From contig JAHLTZ010000107.1 in the NCBI GenBank assembly GCA_025786725.1, positions 1-26,989 of the forward strand: a stretch of 26,989 bases of DNA, written 5' to 3'. The notes under the pieces were generated by a model. That model worked only from the letters and a program-made list of their open reading frames with translations. It ran no database searches and had not been told where the DNA came from. Both the position numbers and the translations under genes were made by a program. The DNA comes from Syncephalis fuscata (lineage: Eukaryota; Zoopagomycota; Zoopagomycetes; Zoopagales; Piptocephalidaceae). Positions 9,940 through 19,515 of the stretch are shown here, piece by piece; position 1 is the stretch's first letter; the number at the start of each line of letters is the position of its first letter.

Positions 9940-9991
9940 TGTCAGCATCACAACCTACTGGTGCCCAACTAAATACTATTTCTGTTGATGC
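9918..9991 (+). promoter_or_regulatory. C1 gag-pol -1 ribosomal frameshift signal with predicted pseudoknot
   Basis: GGGAAAA at 9918-9924 is phased G-GGA-AAA in the gag frame. A 5-nt spacer follows, then a perfect 10-bp stem, GCACCAGTAG (9930-9939) with CTACTGGTGC (9955-9964), around a 15-nt loop. The gag stop TAG forms the top of the 5' arm. Loop bases GCATCA (9945-9950) can pair with TGATGC (9986-9991), giving an H-type pseudoknot. Pol lies in the -1 frame. The pairing is read by eye; efficiency is unknown. Confidence 0.85.
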
Positions 9992-12900
9992 CACCCCCGA
10001 TCTTCTCTCGCTTACTTCTGATGATGAATTGCTTGTTTCTGCGCCATTATTTCCTCATGCTAATGTTGTTGATGACACTGATGCACTTTTAAAGGAACAA
10101 AGTTTATTGTCAAAATATCCACACGCTCACGATTTATTACGTATCAATGCTCGTTTATTAGGTAGAAAAGTTACGGTACTAATAGATAGTGGAGCAGCTG
10201 ATAACTTTGTATCCGCAAATCTTGTGAAACATATTCGCGCACACACCCATAAAGTTAAATACCCATCGACCGTACACGTGGCAGATGGCCGTTCGTATAC
10301 GTGTGACCGCCAACTGGCTGGTGCGCTCCTTACTTCCACTGGTTACAAAGACCGTTTATCGTTTTTGGTTGTTCCTTTAGAACACGACGTAATACTCGGT
10401 AAACCGTGGCTAGCCCGCTATAATCCACAGATAGATTGGTTAATTAACACTGTTACGTTTATGCATGATAATCGACACATTGTATGGCAAGCAAATGCAC
10501 ATAGACAACCAACCATATTGCCATTATCTGCCTTACAATTTAAACGCTATGCTAAACGAACAGATGAATTACACCTAGCCATTGTACGACCAGCCGATAA
10601 TCCGCTAAATGAAGCTGCTAATCACTCAAATGACCCATCCATCACTCCAGTATTGACTGGATTACGCAACGACTTTGCTGACGTATTTCCCGACAAACTA
10701 CCGAAACAATTGCCGCCAAAACGTGATGGATTAGATCATCGTATCGATTTGATACCAGGCGCAACACCACCCAGTAACGCCTTATACCGATTGTCCCCTC
10801 TGGAACTTAAAGAACTTAAAACACAACTTACCGAATTACTTGACGCGGGATATATTCGTCCTAGTATATCGCCCTACGGTGCGCCTGTTCTTTTCGTCAA
10901 GAAGAAAGATGGTGGTATGCGCATGTGTGTTGATTATCGAGCGCTGAATAAAATCACTATCAAGAACAAGTACCCATTGCCAAGGATTGAAGATTTATTC
11001 GACCAAGTGTTAGGCGCAACTGTCTTTTCTAAGATAGATCTACGCTCTGCTTATCATCAACTACGTGTAGTAGAAGAGGATATACCCAAGACGGCCTTTC
11101 GCACCCGCTATGGTCACTTTGAATGGCTAGTAGTTAGTTTTGGTCAAAGTAATGCACCATCCAGTTTTCAAACACTGGTAAACTATCTATTTAGGCCATT
11201 ACTAGACAAATGTGTTATTGTCTATTTGGACGATATTCTCATCTACAGTAAAACACCAGAAGACCACGAACGACACCTACGCCAAGTATTACAAATACTT
11301 CGCGACAACCACTTATACGCCAAATGGTCAAAATGTGAATTATTTAAGGATGAAGTTGAATATTTAGGCCATTTGCTATGTGCTAATGGTGTAAAAGCTG
11401 ATCCAGCTAAGATAAAGGCCATTTCTGATTGGCCTACACCACGAAACGTCACGGATATACGCGCTTTTACAGGCTTGGCCAACTACTATAGAAAGTTTAT
11501 TAAAAATTACTCTGCTATAGCCACACCACTTACCGATCTACTATGTCAAGATCGTCGTTTCTTATGGACCATTGAAGCTCAAAAATCATTTGATATACTA
11601 AAGAAGACAATGACCCAAGCTCCAGTATTACAAATAGTCGACGTACATCAGCCTTTCCGTGTAGAAACCGATGCTTCTGGCTTTGCTGTAGGTGCTGCCT
11701 TGTTGCAGCAAGATCGTGATGGCCATTGGCACCCCATTGCTTATCATTCGCGCAAAATGAAGCCCGCTGAACGCAATTATCCGGTACATGAACAAGAACT
11801 ATTAGCATTAATAGATGCTTTAAAGATTTGGCGCCACTACTTACATGGATCGTCATTTCACGCGTATACTGACCATAAAACCTTGCAGTACTTCCAGAGT
11901 CAACCGAATTTATCAACCAGACAAGCAAGATGGTCAGAACTATTACAAGAATATGACGTATTGATCGAATATAAGCCCGGGAAAAACAATATTGTAGCCG
12001 ATTCATTATCCAGACGGCCTGATTTACAACTGTCCAGTTTAACTACTGTCAGTTTTACATATATTGATCAAATTAAAAACTTGTACGCCAACGATGTTGA
12101 CTTTGGTGAAATATACGCCCAGCTTAATACGACAACGCCACTTCCAGCTCTTCGTACCAAGTTAGTCAAGTATCGACTAACTGATGGATTGTTATATTTC
12201 AACGGTGATCGATTATGTGTACCTAAAAATAACCAATTACGTCAAGATATACTACACGATCATCACGATGCCATCGTAGCCGGCCATCTAGGTGTAGATA
12301 AAACATACCTGGCTATTCATCGCCATTTTTACTGGCCATCACTACACAACACCGTCCACCGCTATGTCACTTCCTGCGATACTTGCCAACGTAATAAGGC
12401 CACTAATCGACGACCAGGTGGCTTATTACAACCACTTGAAATACCTGCACATGCATGGGACTCAGTTAGTATGGATTTTATTACACATCTACCACTCACT
12501 GAAAAAGGTGCAGATGCGTTAATGGTAGTAGTTGACCGCTTTAGTAAACAAGCCCACTTCGTGCCTACTACCAACACTGTCACAGCTGTTGACACCGCAC
12601 GACTATACTTCGACCATGTATATCGTCTACATGGTCTTCCACGATCCATAATCTCTGATCGTGACCCACGATTTACTAGCCGATTCTGGGAAGCCTTATT
12701 TGAATTTACCGGTACTAAATTAGCCAGATCAACTGCAAATCATCCACAGACTGACGGCCAGACTGAGCGAACCAACAGAACCATCGAAGAAATGTTACGT
12801 CATGTTATTAGCCAACAACAAGATGATTGGGATAAATACTTACCTGCATTAGAATTTGCCTATAACAATAGTACTAACGCTACTACTGGTATTACACCTT

Positions 12901-13571
12901 TCTTCTCTGTATATGGACGTCATCCAATAACAACGACTATGCCAGCTGATAGCGATAATATAACAGTACCAGCAGCTGAGGAGTTTTTACAGCGACTAGA
13001 AGCGATACAAAAGGCGGTAAAAGACAACATATCGTACGCTCAGGATAGACAGGCACAATATGCTAACCAACGACGTCGAGATGACACCTTCCAAATAGGT
13101 GATCGAGTAATGCTGTCAACACGACACACAATGCCACGACACGTAGCAGAACAGTCAAACTCCGCCCTTCGTACGCGTAAAACTGGCCCGTACACTATCA
13201 TAGAGGTCATTAGTCCGACCGCGTACAAGATCGAACTACCACCAGGCATGCGCATTCACCCAGTTATACACATCTCTCAGCTTACCAGGTATAAAGATCC
13301 GAACGTATTTCCAGGACGACCAACGGCAATTACTATGCCTATGCCAGAAATGATTGAAGGACAAGCTGAGTGGGAAGTGGAAAGAATAATAGGTAGAAGA
13401 ACAAGAAAAGTGGGGATGAATGACGTGGAGGAATACTTAGTAAAATGGAAAGGATACTCAAAAGATGACAGTTCTTGGGAGCCAATTGAAAACTTGCAAA
13501 ATGCTCAAGAACTATTAAATCAATACGAACACTCCACACACATACGATTAGCACTTGGGACAAGCGCCTGA
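9918..13571 (+). CDS. pol: C1 pol polyprotein (protease, RT, RNase H, integrase, chromodomain)
   Basis: This frame is entered from gag by -1 frameshifting at 9918, not by its own start codon. Numbering from the codon at 9903: protease LIDSGA at 93-98; RT with [11 protein letters not shown] (D379) and the YLDD box at 441-444; RNase H D590, D657 and D700; integrase zinc residues H788, H795, C825, C828; DDE residues D858, D919 and E955; GPY/F region (GPYTIIEV); and a C-terminal chromodomain ([20 protein letters not shown]). Length and order are those of fungal chromoviruses. It matures reverse transcriptase and integrase inside the particle; the chromodomain probably guides insertion. There is no stop, shift or missing catalytic residue. 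Stop TGA at 13569 lies just before the purine tract. Confidence 0.93.
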   Translation, partial: GKSPAPVVSASQPTGAQLNTISVDATPDLLSLTSDDELLVSAPLFPHANVVDDTDALLKEQSLLSKYPHAHDLLRINARLLGRKVTVLIDSGAADNFVSANLVKHIRAHTHKVKYPSTVHVADGRSYTCDRQLAGALLTSTGYKDRLSFLVVPLEHDVILGKPWLARYNPQIDWLINTVTFMHDNRHIVWQANAHRQPTILPLSALQFKRYAKRTDELHLAIVRPADNPLNEAANHSNDPSITPVLTGLRNDFADVFPDKLPKQLPPKRDGLDHRIDLIPGATPPSNALYRLSPLELKELKTQLTELLDAGYIRPSISPYGAPVLFVKKKDGGMRMCVDYRALNKITIKNKYPLPRIEDLFDQVLGATVFSKIDLRSAYHQLRVVEEDIPKTAFRTRYGHFEWLVVSFGQSNAPSSFQTLVNYLFRPLLDKCVIVYLDDILIYSKTPEDHERHLRQVLQILRDNHLYAKWSKCELFKDEVEYLGHLLCANGVKADPAKIKAISDWPTPRNVTDIRAFTGLANYYRKFIKNYSAIATPLTDLLCQDRRFLWTIEAQKSFDILKKTMTQAPVLQIVDVHQPFRVETDASGFAVGAALLQQDRDGHWHPIAYHSRKMKPAERNYPVHEQELLALIDALKIWRHYLHGSSFHAYTDHKTLQYFQSQPNLSTRQARWSELLQEYDVLIEYKPGKNNIVADSLSRRPDLQLSSLTTVSFTYIDQIKNLYANDVDFGEIYAQLNTTTPLPALRTKLVKYRLTDGLLYFNGDRLCVPKNNQLRQDILHDHHDAIVAGHLGVDKTYLAIHRHFYWPSLHNTVHRYVTSCDTCQRNKATNRRPGGLLQPLEIPAHAWDSVSMDFITHLPLTEKGADALMVVVDRFSKQAHFVPTTNTVTAVDTARLYFDHVYRLHGLPRSIISDRDPRFTSRFWEALFEFTGTKLARSTANHPQTDGQTERTNRTIEEMLRHVISQQQDDWDKYLPALEFAYNNSTNATTGITPFFSVYGRHPITTTMPADSDNITVPAAEEFLQRLEAIQKAVKDNISYAQDRQAQYANQRRRDDTFQIGDRVMLSTRHTMPRHVAEQSNSALRTRKTGPYTIIEVISPTAYKIELPPGMRIHPVIHISQLTRYKDPNVFPGRPTAITMPMPEMIEGQAEWEVERIIGRRTRKVGMNDVEEYLVKWKGYSKDDSSWEPIENLQNAQELLNQYEHSTHIRLALGTSA

Positions 13572-13586
13572 GAGGGAGGGGGGTAT
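13570..13586 (+). other. Polypurine tract of C1
   Basis: A GAGAGGGAGGGGGG run overlaps the pol stop codon and ends three bases before the 3' LTR. The mirror copy for C2 is at about 14173-14189. Confidence 0.85.
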
Positions 13587-13922
13587 TGTAACAAAAAATT
13601 CTCCCTCTCATTTATTATTACCATTTTTAGACATTATGATCGGTGTTTAAACACACCGATCATCACACATGGTCCACGATGAAGTTAACACTCCGCCACC
13701 GCGTATTGTTTTATCTTTATCTTTTATTTTCTTTTATTTTTATTTTATTTTCTTTTATTGTTCTACTTAGATATTCCATATATCCAATAGAACAATATAA
13801 ATACGCGTATGATTATGACCACAAATAAAGACATTAGTTCACTTTCAATATTCATTTTTATTTATATACATTATTGTATTGTGACTCGTAGTAACCGCAA
13901 CAGTTCGCTGTATTACGTTACA
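13587..13922 (+). repeat. 3' LTR of C1 (336 bp)
   Basis: It matches 8359-8697 except for three single-base deletions, all in the last 75 bases: one in a T run and two near the terminus (TATTACGTTACA against TATCTACGGTTACA). The last 86 bp form the spacer of the large inverted repeat. Confidence 0.93.
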
Positions 13923-14172
13923 TAATGTCTTTATTTGTGGTCATAATCATACGCGTATTTATATTGTTCTATTGGATATATGGAATATCTAAGTAGAACA
14001 ATAAAAGAAAATAAAATAAAAATAAAAGAAAATAAAAGATAAAGATAAAACAATACGCGGTGGCGGAGTGTTAACTTCATCGTGGACCATGTGTGATGAT
14101 CGGTGTGTTTAAACACCGATCATAATGTCTAAAAATGGTAATAATAAATGAGAGGGAGAATTTTTTGTTACA
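13923..14172 (-). repeat. U3 part of the C2 3' LTR, with right target duplication of C1
   Basis: It starts with TAATG (13923-13927), the right duplication of C1, and continues as the inverse of the C LTR up to GTTACA at 14172. It includes the TATA box and the 24-bp dyad. Confidence 0.9.
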
Positions 14173-14187
14173 ATACCCCCCTCCCTC

Positions 14188-17100
14188 TCAGGCGCTTGTC
14201 CCAAGTGCTAATCGTATGTGTGTGGAGTGTTCGTATTGATTTAATAGTTCTTGAGCATTTTGCAAGTTTTCAATTGGCTCCCAAGAACTGTCATCTTTTG
14301 AGTATCCTTTCCATTTTACTAAGTATTCCTCCACGTCATTCATCCCCACTTTTCTTGTTCTTCTACCTATTATTCTTTCCACTTCCCACTCAGCTTGTCC
14401 TTCAATCATTTCTGGCATAGGCATAGTAATTGCCGTTGGTCGTCCTGGAAATACGTTCGGATCTTTATACCTGGTAAGCTGAGAGATGTGTATAACTGGG
14501 TGAATGCGCATGCCTGGTGGTAGTTCGATCTTGTACGCGGTCGGACTAATGACCTCTATGATAGTGTACGGGCCAGTTTTACGCGTACGAAGGGCGGAGT
14601 TTGACTGTTCTGCTACGTGTCGTGGCATTGTGTGTCGTGTTGACAGCATTACTCGATCACCTATTTGGAAGGTGTCATCTCGACGTCGTTGGTTAGCATA
14701 TTGTGCCTGTCTATCCTGAGCGTACGATATGTTGTCTTTTACCGCCTTTTGTATCGCTTCTAGTCGCTGTAAAAACTCCTCAGCTGCTGGTACTGTTATA
14801 TTATCGCTATCAGCTGGCATAGTCGTTGTTATTGGATGACGTCCATATACAGAGAAGAAAGGTGTAATACCAGTAGTAGCGTTAGTACTATTGTTATAGG
14901 CAAATTCTAATGCAGGTAAGTATTTATCCCAATCATCTTGTTGTTGGCTAATAACATGACGTAACATTTCTTCGATGGTTCTGTTGGTTCGCTCAGTCTG
15001 GCCGTCAGTCTGTGGATGATTTGCAGTTGATCTGGCTAATTTAGTACCGGTAAATTCAAATAAGGCTTCCCAGAATCGGCTAGTAAATCGTGGGTCACGA
15101 TCAGAGATTATGGATCGTGGAAGACCATGTAGACGATATACATGGTCGAAGTATAGTCGTGCGGTGTCAACAGCTGTGACAGTGTTGGTAGTAGGCACGA
15201 AGTGGGCTTGTTTACTAAAGCGGTCAACTACTACCATTAACGCATCTGCACCTTTTTCAGTGAGTGGTAGATGTGTAATAAAATCCATACTAACTGAGTC
15301 CCATGCATGTGCAGGTATTTCAAGTGGTTGTAATAAGCCACCTGGTCGTCGATTAGTGGCCTTATTACGTTGGCAAGTATCGCAGGAAGTGACATAGCGG
15401 TGGACGGTGTTGTGTAGTGATGGCCAGTAAAAATGGCGATGAATAGCCAGGTATGTTTTATCTACACCTAGATGGCCGGCTACGATGGCATCGTGATGAT
15501 CGTGTAGTATATCTTGACGTAATTGGTTATTTTTAGGTACACATAATCGATCACCGTTGAAATATAACAATCCATCAGTTAGTCGATACTTGACTAACTT
15601 GGTACGAAGAGCTGGAAGTGGCGTTGTCGTATTAAGCTGGGCGTATATTTCACCAAAGTCAACATCGTTGGCGTACAAGTTTTTAATTTGATCAATATAT
15701 GTAAAACTGACAGTAGTTAAACTGGACAGTTGTAAATCAGGCCGTCTGGATAATGAATCGGCTACAATATTGTTTTTCCCGGGCTTATATTCGATCAATA
15801 CGTCATATTCTTGTAATAGTTCTGACCATCTTGCTTGTCTGGTTGATAAATTCGGTTGACTCTGGAAGTACTGCAAGGTTTTATGGTCAGTATACGCGTG
15901 AAATGACGATCCATGTAAGTAGTGGCGCCAAATCTTTAAAGCATCTATTAATGCTAATAGTTCTTGTTCATGTACCGGATAATTGCGTTCAGCGGGCTTC
16001 ATTTTGCGCGAATGATAAGCAATGGGGTGCCAATGGCCATCACGATCTTGCTGCAACAAGGCAGCACCTACAGCAAAGCCAGAAGCATCGGTTTCTACAC
16101 GGAAAGGCTGATGTACGTCGACTATTTGTAATACTGGAGCTTGGGTCATTGTCTTCTTTAGTATATCAAATGATTTTTGAGCTTCAATGGTCCATAAGAA
16201 ACGACGATCTTGACATAGTAGATCGGTAAGTGGTGTGGCTATAGCAGAGTAATTTTTAATAAACTTTCTATAGTAGTTGGCCAAGCCTGTAAAAGCGCGT
16301 ATATCAGTGACGTTTCGTGGTGTAGGCCAATCAGAAATGGCCTTTATCTTAGCTGGATCAGCTTTTACACCATTAGCACATAGCAAATGGCCTAAATATT
16401 CAACTTCATCCTTAAATAATTCACATTTTGACCATTTGGCGTATAAGTGGTTGTCGCGAAGTATTTGTAATACTTGGCGTAGGTGTCGTTCGTGGTCTTC
16501 TGGTGTTTTACTGTAGATGAGAATATCGTCCAAATAGACAATAACACATTTGTCTAGTAATGGCCTAAATAGATAGTTTACCAGTGTTTGAAAACTGGAT
16601 GGTGCATTACTTTGACCAAAACTAACTACTAGCCATTCAAAGTGACCATAGCGGGTGCGAAAGGCCGTCTTGGGTATATCCTCTTCTACTACACGTAGTT
16701 GATGATAAGCAGAGCGTAGATCTATCTTAGAAAAGACAGTTGCGCCTAACACTTGGTCGAATAAATCTTCAATCCTTGGCAATGGGTACTTGTTCTTGAT
16801 AGTGATTTTATTCAGCGCTCGATAATCAACACACATGCGCATACCACCATCTTTCTTCTTGACGAAAAGAACAGGCGCACCGTAGGGCGATATACTAGGA
16901 CGAATATATCCCGCGTCAAGTAATTCGGTAAGTTGTGTTTTAAGTTCTTTAAGTTCCAGAGGGGACAATCGGTATAAGGCGTTACTGGGTGGTGTTGCGC
17001 CTGGTATCAAATCGATACGATGATCTAATCCATCACGTTTTGGCGGCAATTGTTTCGGTAGTTTGTCGGGAAATACGTCAGCAAAGTCGTTGCGTAATCC

Positions 17101-17840
17101 AGTCAATACTGGAGTGATGGATGGGTCATTTGAGTGATTAGCAACTTCATTTAGCGGATTATCGGCTGGTCGTACAATGGCTAGATGTAATTCATCTGTT
17201 CGTTTAGCATAGCGTTTAAATTGCAAGGCAGATAATGGCAATATGGTTGGTTGTCTATGTGCATTTGCTTGCCATACAATGTGTCGATTATCATGCATAA
17301 ACGTAACAGTGTTAATTAACCAATCTATCTGTGGATTATAGCGGGCTAGCCACGGTTTACCGAGTATTACGTCGTGTTCTAAAGGAACAACCAAAAACGA
17401 TAAACGGTCTTTGTAACCAGTGGAAGTAAGGAGCGCACCAGCCAGTTGGCGGTCACACGTATACGAACGGCCATCTGCCACGTGTACGGTCGATGGGTAT
17501 TTAACTTTATGGTGTGTGCGCGAATATGTTTCACAAGATTTGCGGATACAAAGTTATCAGCTGCTCCACTATCTATTAGTACCGTAACTTTTCTACCTAA
17601 TAAACGAGCATTGATACGTAATAAATCGTGAGCGTGTGGATATTTTGACAATAAACTTTGTTCCTTTAAAAGTGCATCAGTGTCATCAACAACATTAGCA
17701 TGAGGAAATAATGGCGCAGAAACAAGCAATTCATCATCAGAAGTAAGCGAGAGAAGATCGGGGGTGGCATCAACAGAAATAGTATTTAGTTGGGCACCAG
17801 TAGGTTGTGATGCTGACACTACTGGTGCTGGACTTTTCCC
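14188..17840 (-). pseudogene. pol: C2 pol polyprotein, one-base frameshift after the protease motif
   Basis: This is the same polyprotein as in C1 and nearly identical. One base is missing from a CCC run near 17510, so the protease-containing N-terminal part ends out of frame at 17379, while the rest is open from 17481 to 14188 with RT, RNase H, integrase and chromodomain motifs intact. I also see one Ala-to-Val change upstream of RT. If the missing base is real, C2 cannot make a full Pol; if it is a consensus error, C2 would be as intact as C1. Being inverted relative to C1, this region is hard to polish, so the indel should not be trusted without reads. Confidence 0.88.
17767..17840 (-). 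promoter_or_regulatory. C2 gag-pol -1 frameshift signal
   Basis: Exact mirror of the C1 signal: slippery heptamer at 17840-17834 on the minus strand, 5-nt spacer, 10-bp stem around a 15-nt loop with the gag stop at 17821-17819, and the pseudoknot partner at 17772-17767. No difference from C1 seen. Confidence 0.85.
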
Positions 17841-19003
17841 GTATTCAAAGGACAAAAACGCATGATGTGGCCATATTGGCGACAGCGGAAACAGCCGCCG
17901 TTTTGTCGTAACGTTTCGCGTTCAGCATCAGTGAGTGGAGGTAACCGATTAATGGTGTCTAGTTCCATTGGTATAGGGCCATTTCTTGGTTGTGTGTTAA
18001 TCGGAGGGCGAAACTGTTGTTGTTGCGTTGGACGAGGTGTGTTATGGCGAACGTTGTTAGTTGATGATTTGCCAATGTACTTGCGTAACGAATCAAAATG
18101 AGTAGCCACTTCTATGGCTGATTGTAATGTAGACGGTGTAGCTTTTTGTACTTCGTATTTAACTTCGTGATTCAGTCCATTAATAAACATAATACGTAAA
18201 GCTAACTGCCACATTTCGGAATCAGGCATAGGAAAAGTGTGCCTTAAATTGTTAAATTCTAACGTATAATCATTGACACTTTTGTTGGCTTGTCGTAACA
18301 TGTGAAGACGACTAAAAGCGTCTTCTTCTACCGAAGTACCGGGACAGATGTGTTGGCGTAGTGCGTGAGCAAACGCACTCCAAGTGGTATATGGATGACT
18401 ATAGTCACCGTCAGAGTGAATAGTATTACTCTGCCACCAACTAGAGGCAGTGCCATCTAAATAAGTGGCGGCTACTTCGATGCGTTCAATTTCATCAGGG
18501 ATATACCTGACATATTGCCGTGCACGGTACAACCAAGTCTCTACTGAAATATCCTTATCATTGCCGTTGTATCGTGGCGGGGCAGATGGACGAGCAGTAG
18601 GAGGGGCAGTGACAGAAGTAGATGGAATAGCGGCAATAGCAGCGGCAGTATTGGCAGCGGCAGTAACAACAGCATCGGCAGTAGCAGCATTATTTTGGGA
18701 CACAATTTGCGTTACCAAACTTGAAATAAAGTCAGCGTTGGTAACGAAACTTGTGTTAGGCAATTCTGGGTTCATAATGGGTGTTATTTCTTCTTGAGTA
18801 TCAGTAGTGTATTCGTTCGTGTGGCTTGTGATCGGTGGTTCGTACTGGGTATCGGTGTATTCGTTCGTGTGGCTTGTGATCGGTGGTTCGTACTGGTTAT
18901 CTGGGTATCGAAAGGTTACTGGTGGATCTTGGATGAGTTCGTCGGCGAAAGATTGACGGGCTTGTTCGTGGTCGAAGTATTTCGCACCACGTCGTTGGTT
19001 CAT
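17819..19003 (-). CDS. gag: C2 gag: capsid/nucleocapsid protein (394 aa)
   Basis: It is identical in translation to the C1 gag, including the doubled 16-residue unit and the CCHC knuckle. The start is the ATG at 19003, matching C1. It sits between the primer-binding site of C2 and the frameshift signal. As the frame is intact, this gag could supply particles in trans even if the C2 pol is broken. Confidence 0.9.
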   Translation of the reverse strand: MNQRRGAKYFDHEQARQSFADELIQDPPVTFRYPDNQYEPPITSHTNEYTDTQYEPPITSHTNEYTTDTQEEITPIMNPELPNTSFVTNADFISSLVTQIVSQNNAATADAVVTAAANTAAAIAAIPSTSVTAPPTARPSAPPRYNGNDKDISVETWLYRARQYVRYIPDEIERIEVAATYLDGTASSWWQSNTIHSDGDYSHPYTTWSAFAHALRQHICPGTSVEEDAFSRLHMLRQANKSVNDYTLEFNNLRHTFPMPDSEMWQLALRIMFINGLNHEVKYEVQKATPSTLQSAIEVATHFDSLRKYIGKSSTNNVRHNTPRPTQQQQFRPPINTQPRNGPIPMELDTINRLPPLTDAERETLRQNGGCFRCRQYGHIMRFCPLNTGKVQHQ

Positions 19004-19040
19004 ATCACTGTAAGTCAAGGCAACGAGGTGGATAGGTTTA

Positions 19041-19058
19041 AACTACCCGTTGCTACCA
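19041..19058 (-). other. Primer-binding site of C2
   Basis: The same 18 bases as in C1, inverted, two bases from the LTR. Confidence 0.85.
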
Positions 19059-19060
19059 TA

Positions 19061-19399
19061 TGTAACCGTAGATACAGCGAACTGTTGCGGTTACTACGAG
19101 TCACAATACAATAATGTATATAAAATAAAAATGAATATTGAAAGTGAACTAATGTCTTTATTTGTGGTCATAATCATACGCGTATTTATATTGTTCTATT
19201 GGATATATGGAATATCTAAGTAGAACAATAAAAGAAAATAAAATAAAAATAAAAGAAAATAAAAGATAAAGATAAAACAATACGCGGTGGCGGAGTGTTA
19301 ACTTCATCGTGGACCATGTGTGATGATCGGTGTGTTTAAACACCGATCATAATGTCTAAAAATGGTAATAATAAATGAGAGGGAGAATTTTTTGTTACA
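19061..19399 (-). repeat. 5' LTR of C2 (339 bp)
   Basis: Full-length C LTR on the minus strand, matching 8359-8697. The outer end GTTACA (19394-19399) is followed by CATTA rather than by the TTAAG that precedes the other end of C2. Confidence 0.9.
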
Positions 19400-19515
19400 C
19401 ATTAGTTCACTTTCAATATTCATTTTTATTATATACATTATTGTATTGTGACCGTAGTAACCGCACAGTTCGCTGTATCTACGGTTACACTTAAATGCTC
19501 AAATTAATGGCCACC
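19400..19515 (+). other. Anomalous junction: extra LTR tail plus inverted 26-bp piece of B fused to A
   Basis: 19400-19489 is a C LTR R-U5 tail in plus orientation. 19490-19515 is the inverse of the B sequence at 8240-8264. Together they mirror the left junction 8240-8358. The A sequence then starts, sharing CACC (19512-19515) with the B piece. This 116-bp stretch differs from its mirror by four indels (five bases), far denser than the ~5.5 kb next to it. No insertion of C2 into B predicts this structure; see findings. Confidence 0.85.

Larger units (their letters stand above)
8359..13922 (+). mobile_element. Element C1: complete Ty3/gypsy chromodomain retrotransposon (5,564 bp)
   Basis: C1 has two LTRs (339 and 336 bp), an 18-nt primer-binding site, gag, pol in the -1 frame, and a purine tract. 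It is flanked by the direct repeat TAATG at 8354-8358 and 13923-13927. The LTRs differ only by three single-base deletions in the 3' copy and no substitution that I can see. All enzymatic motifs are present and both frames are open, so this is the best candidate for an active element here. It entered the 3' LTR of C2 about 30 bp past that LTR's TATA box. Confidence 0.95.
8265..19399 (-). mobile_element. Element C2: minus-strand copy of family C, split by C1
   Basis: C2 has its 5' LTR at 19061-19399, primer-binding site, gag, pol, purine tract and a 3' LTR split into 13923-14172 and 8265-8358 by the insertion of C1. Rejoining the halves with one copy of the 5-bp duplication gives 250 + 94 - 5 = 339 bp, exactly the length of the intact C LTRs, which strongly supports this reading. 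On its 3' side C2 abuts B after TTAAG (8260-8264). On its 5' side the expected TTAAG and resumed B are absent; CATTA and an LTR tail follow instead. Confidence 0.85.
8240..19515. repeat. Large inverted repeat, arms ~5.6 kb, 86-bp spacer
   Basis: The left arm is 8240-13836 (5,597 bp), the spacer 13837-13922, and the right arm 13923-19515 (5,593 bp). The arms contain 25 bp of B, an LTR tail, and a whole copy of C apart from the last LTR tail. The 4-bp length difference is fully accounted for by five indels I can place: one in pol near 17510 and four within 19400-19515. At least one substitution (Ala/Val in pol) also separates the arms. The spacer is the R-U5 part of the 3' LTR of C1. C1 versus C2 explains the inverted core, but not the outer 119 bp. 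Confidence 0.9.

Noticed and set aside
11530-12006. 158-residue minus-strand ORF inside C pol, with its mirror in C2
   Set aside because: It is a shadow of the pol frame; its conservation follows from the near identity of C1 and C2.
8265-19399. A novel defence or other undescribed gene system hidden in the nest
   Set aside because: Every long frame between 1606 and 22471 is accounted for by gag and pol of A, B, C1 and C2; no cargo gene remains.
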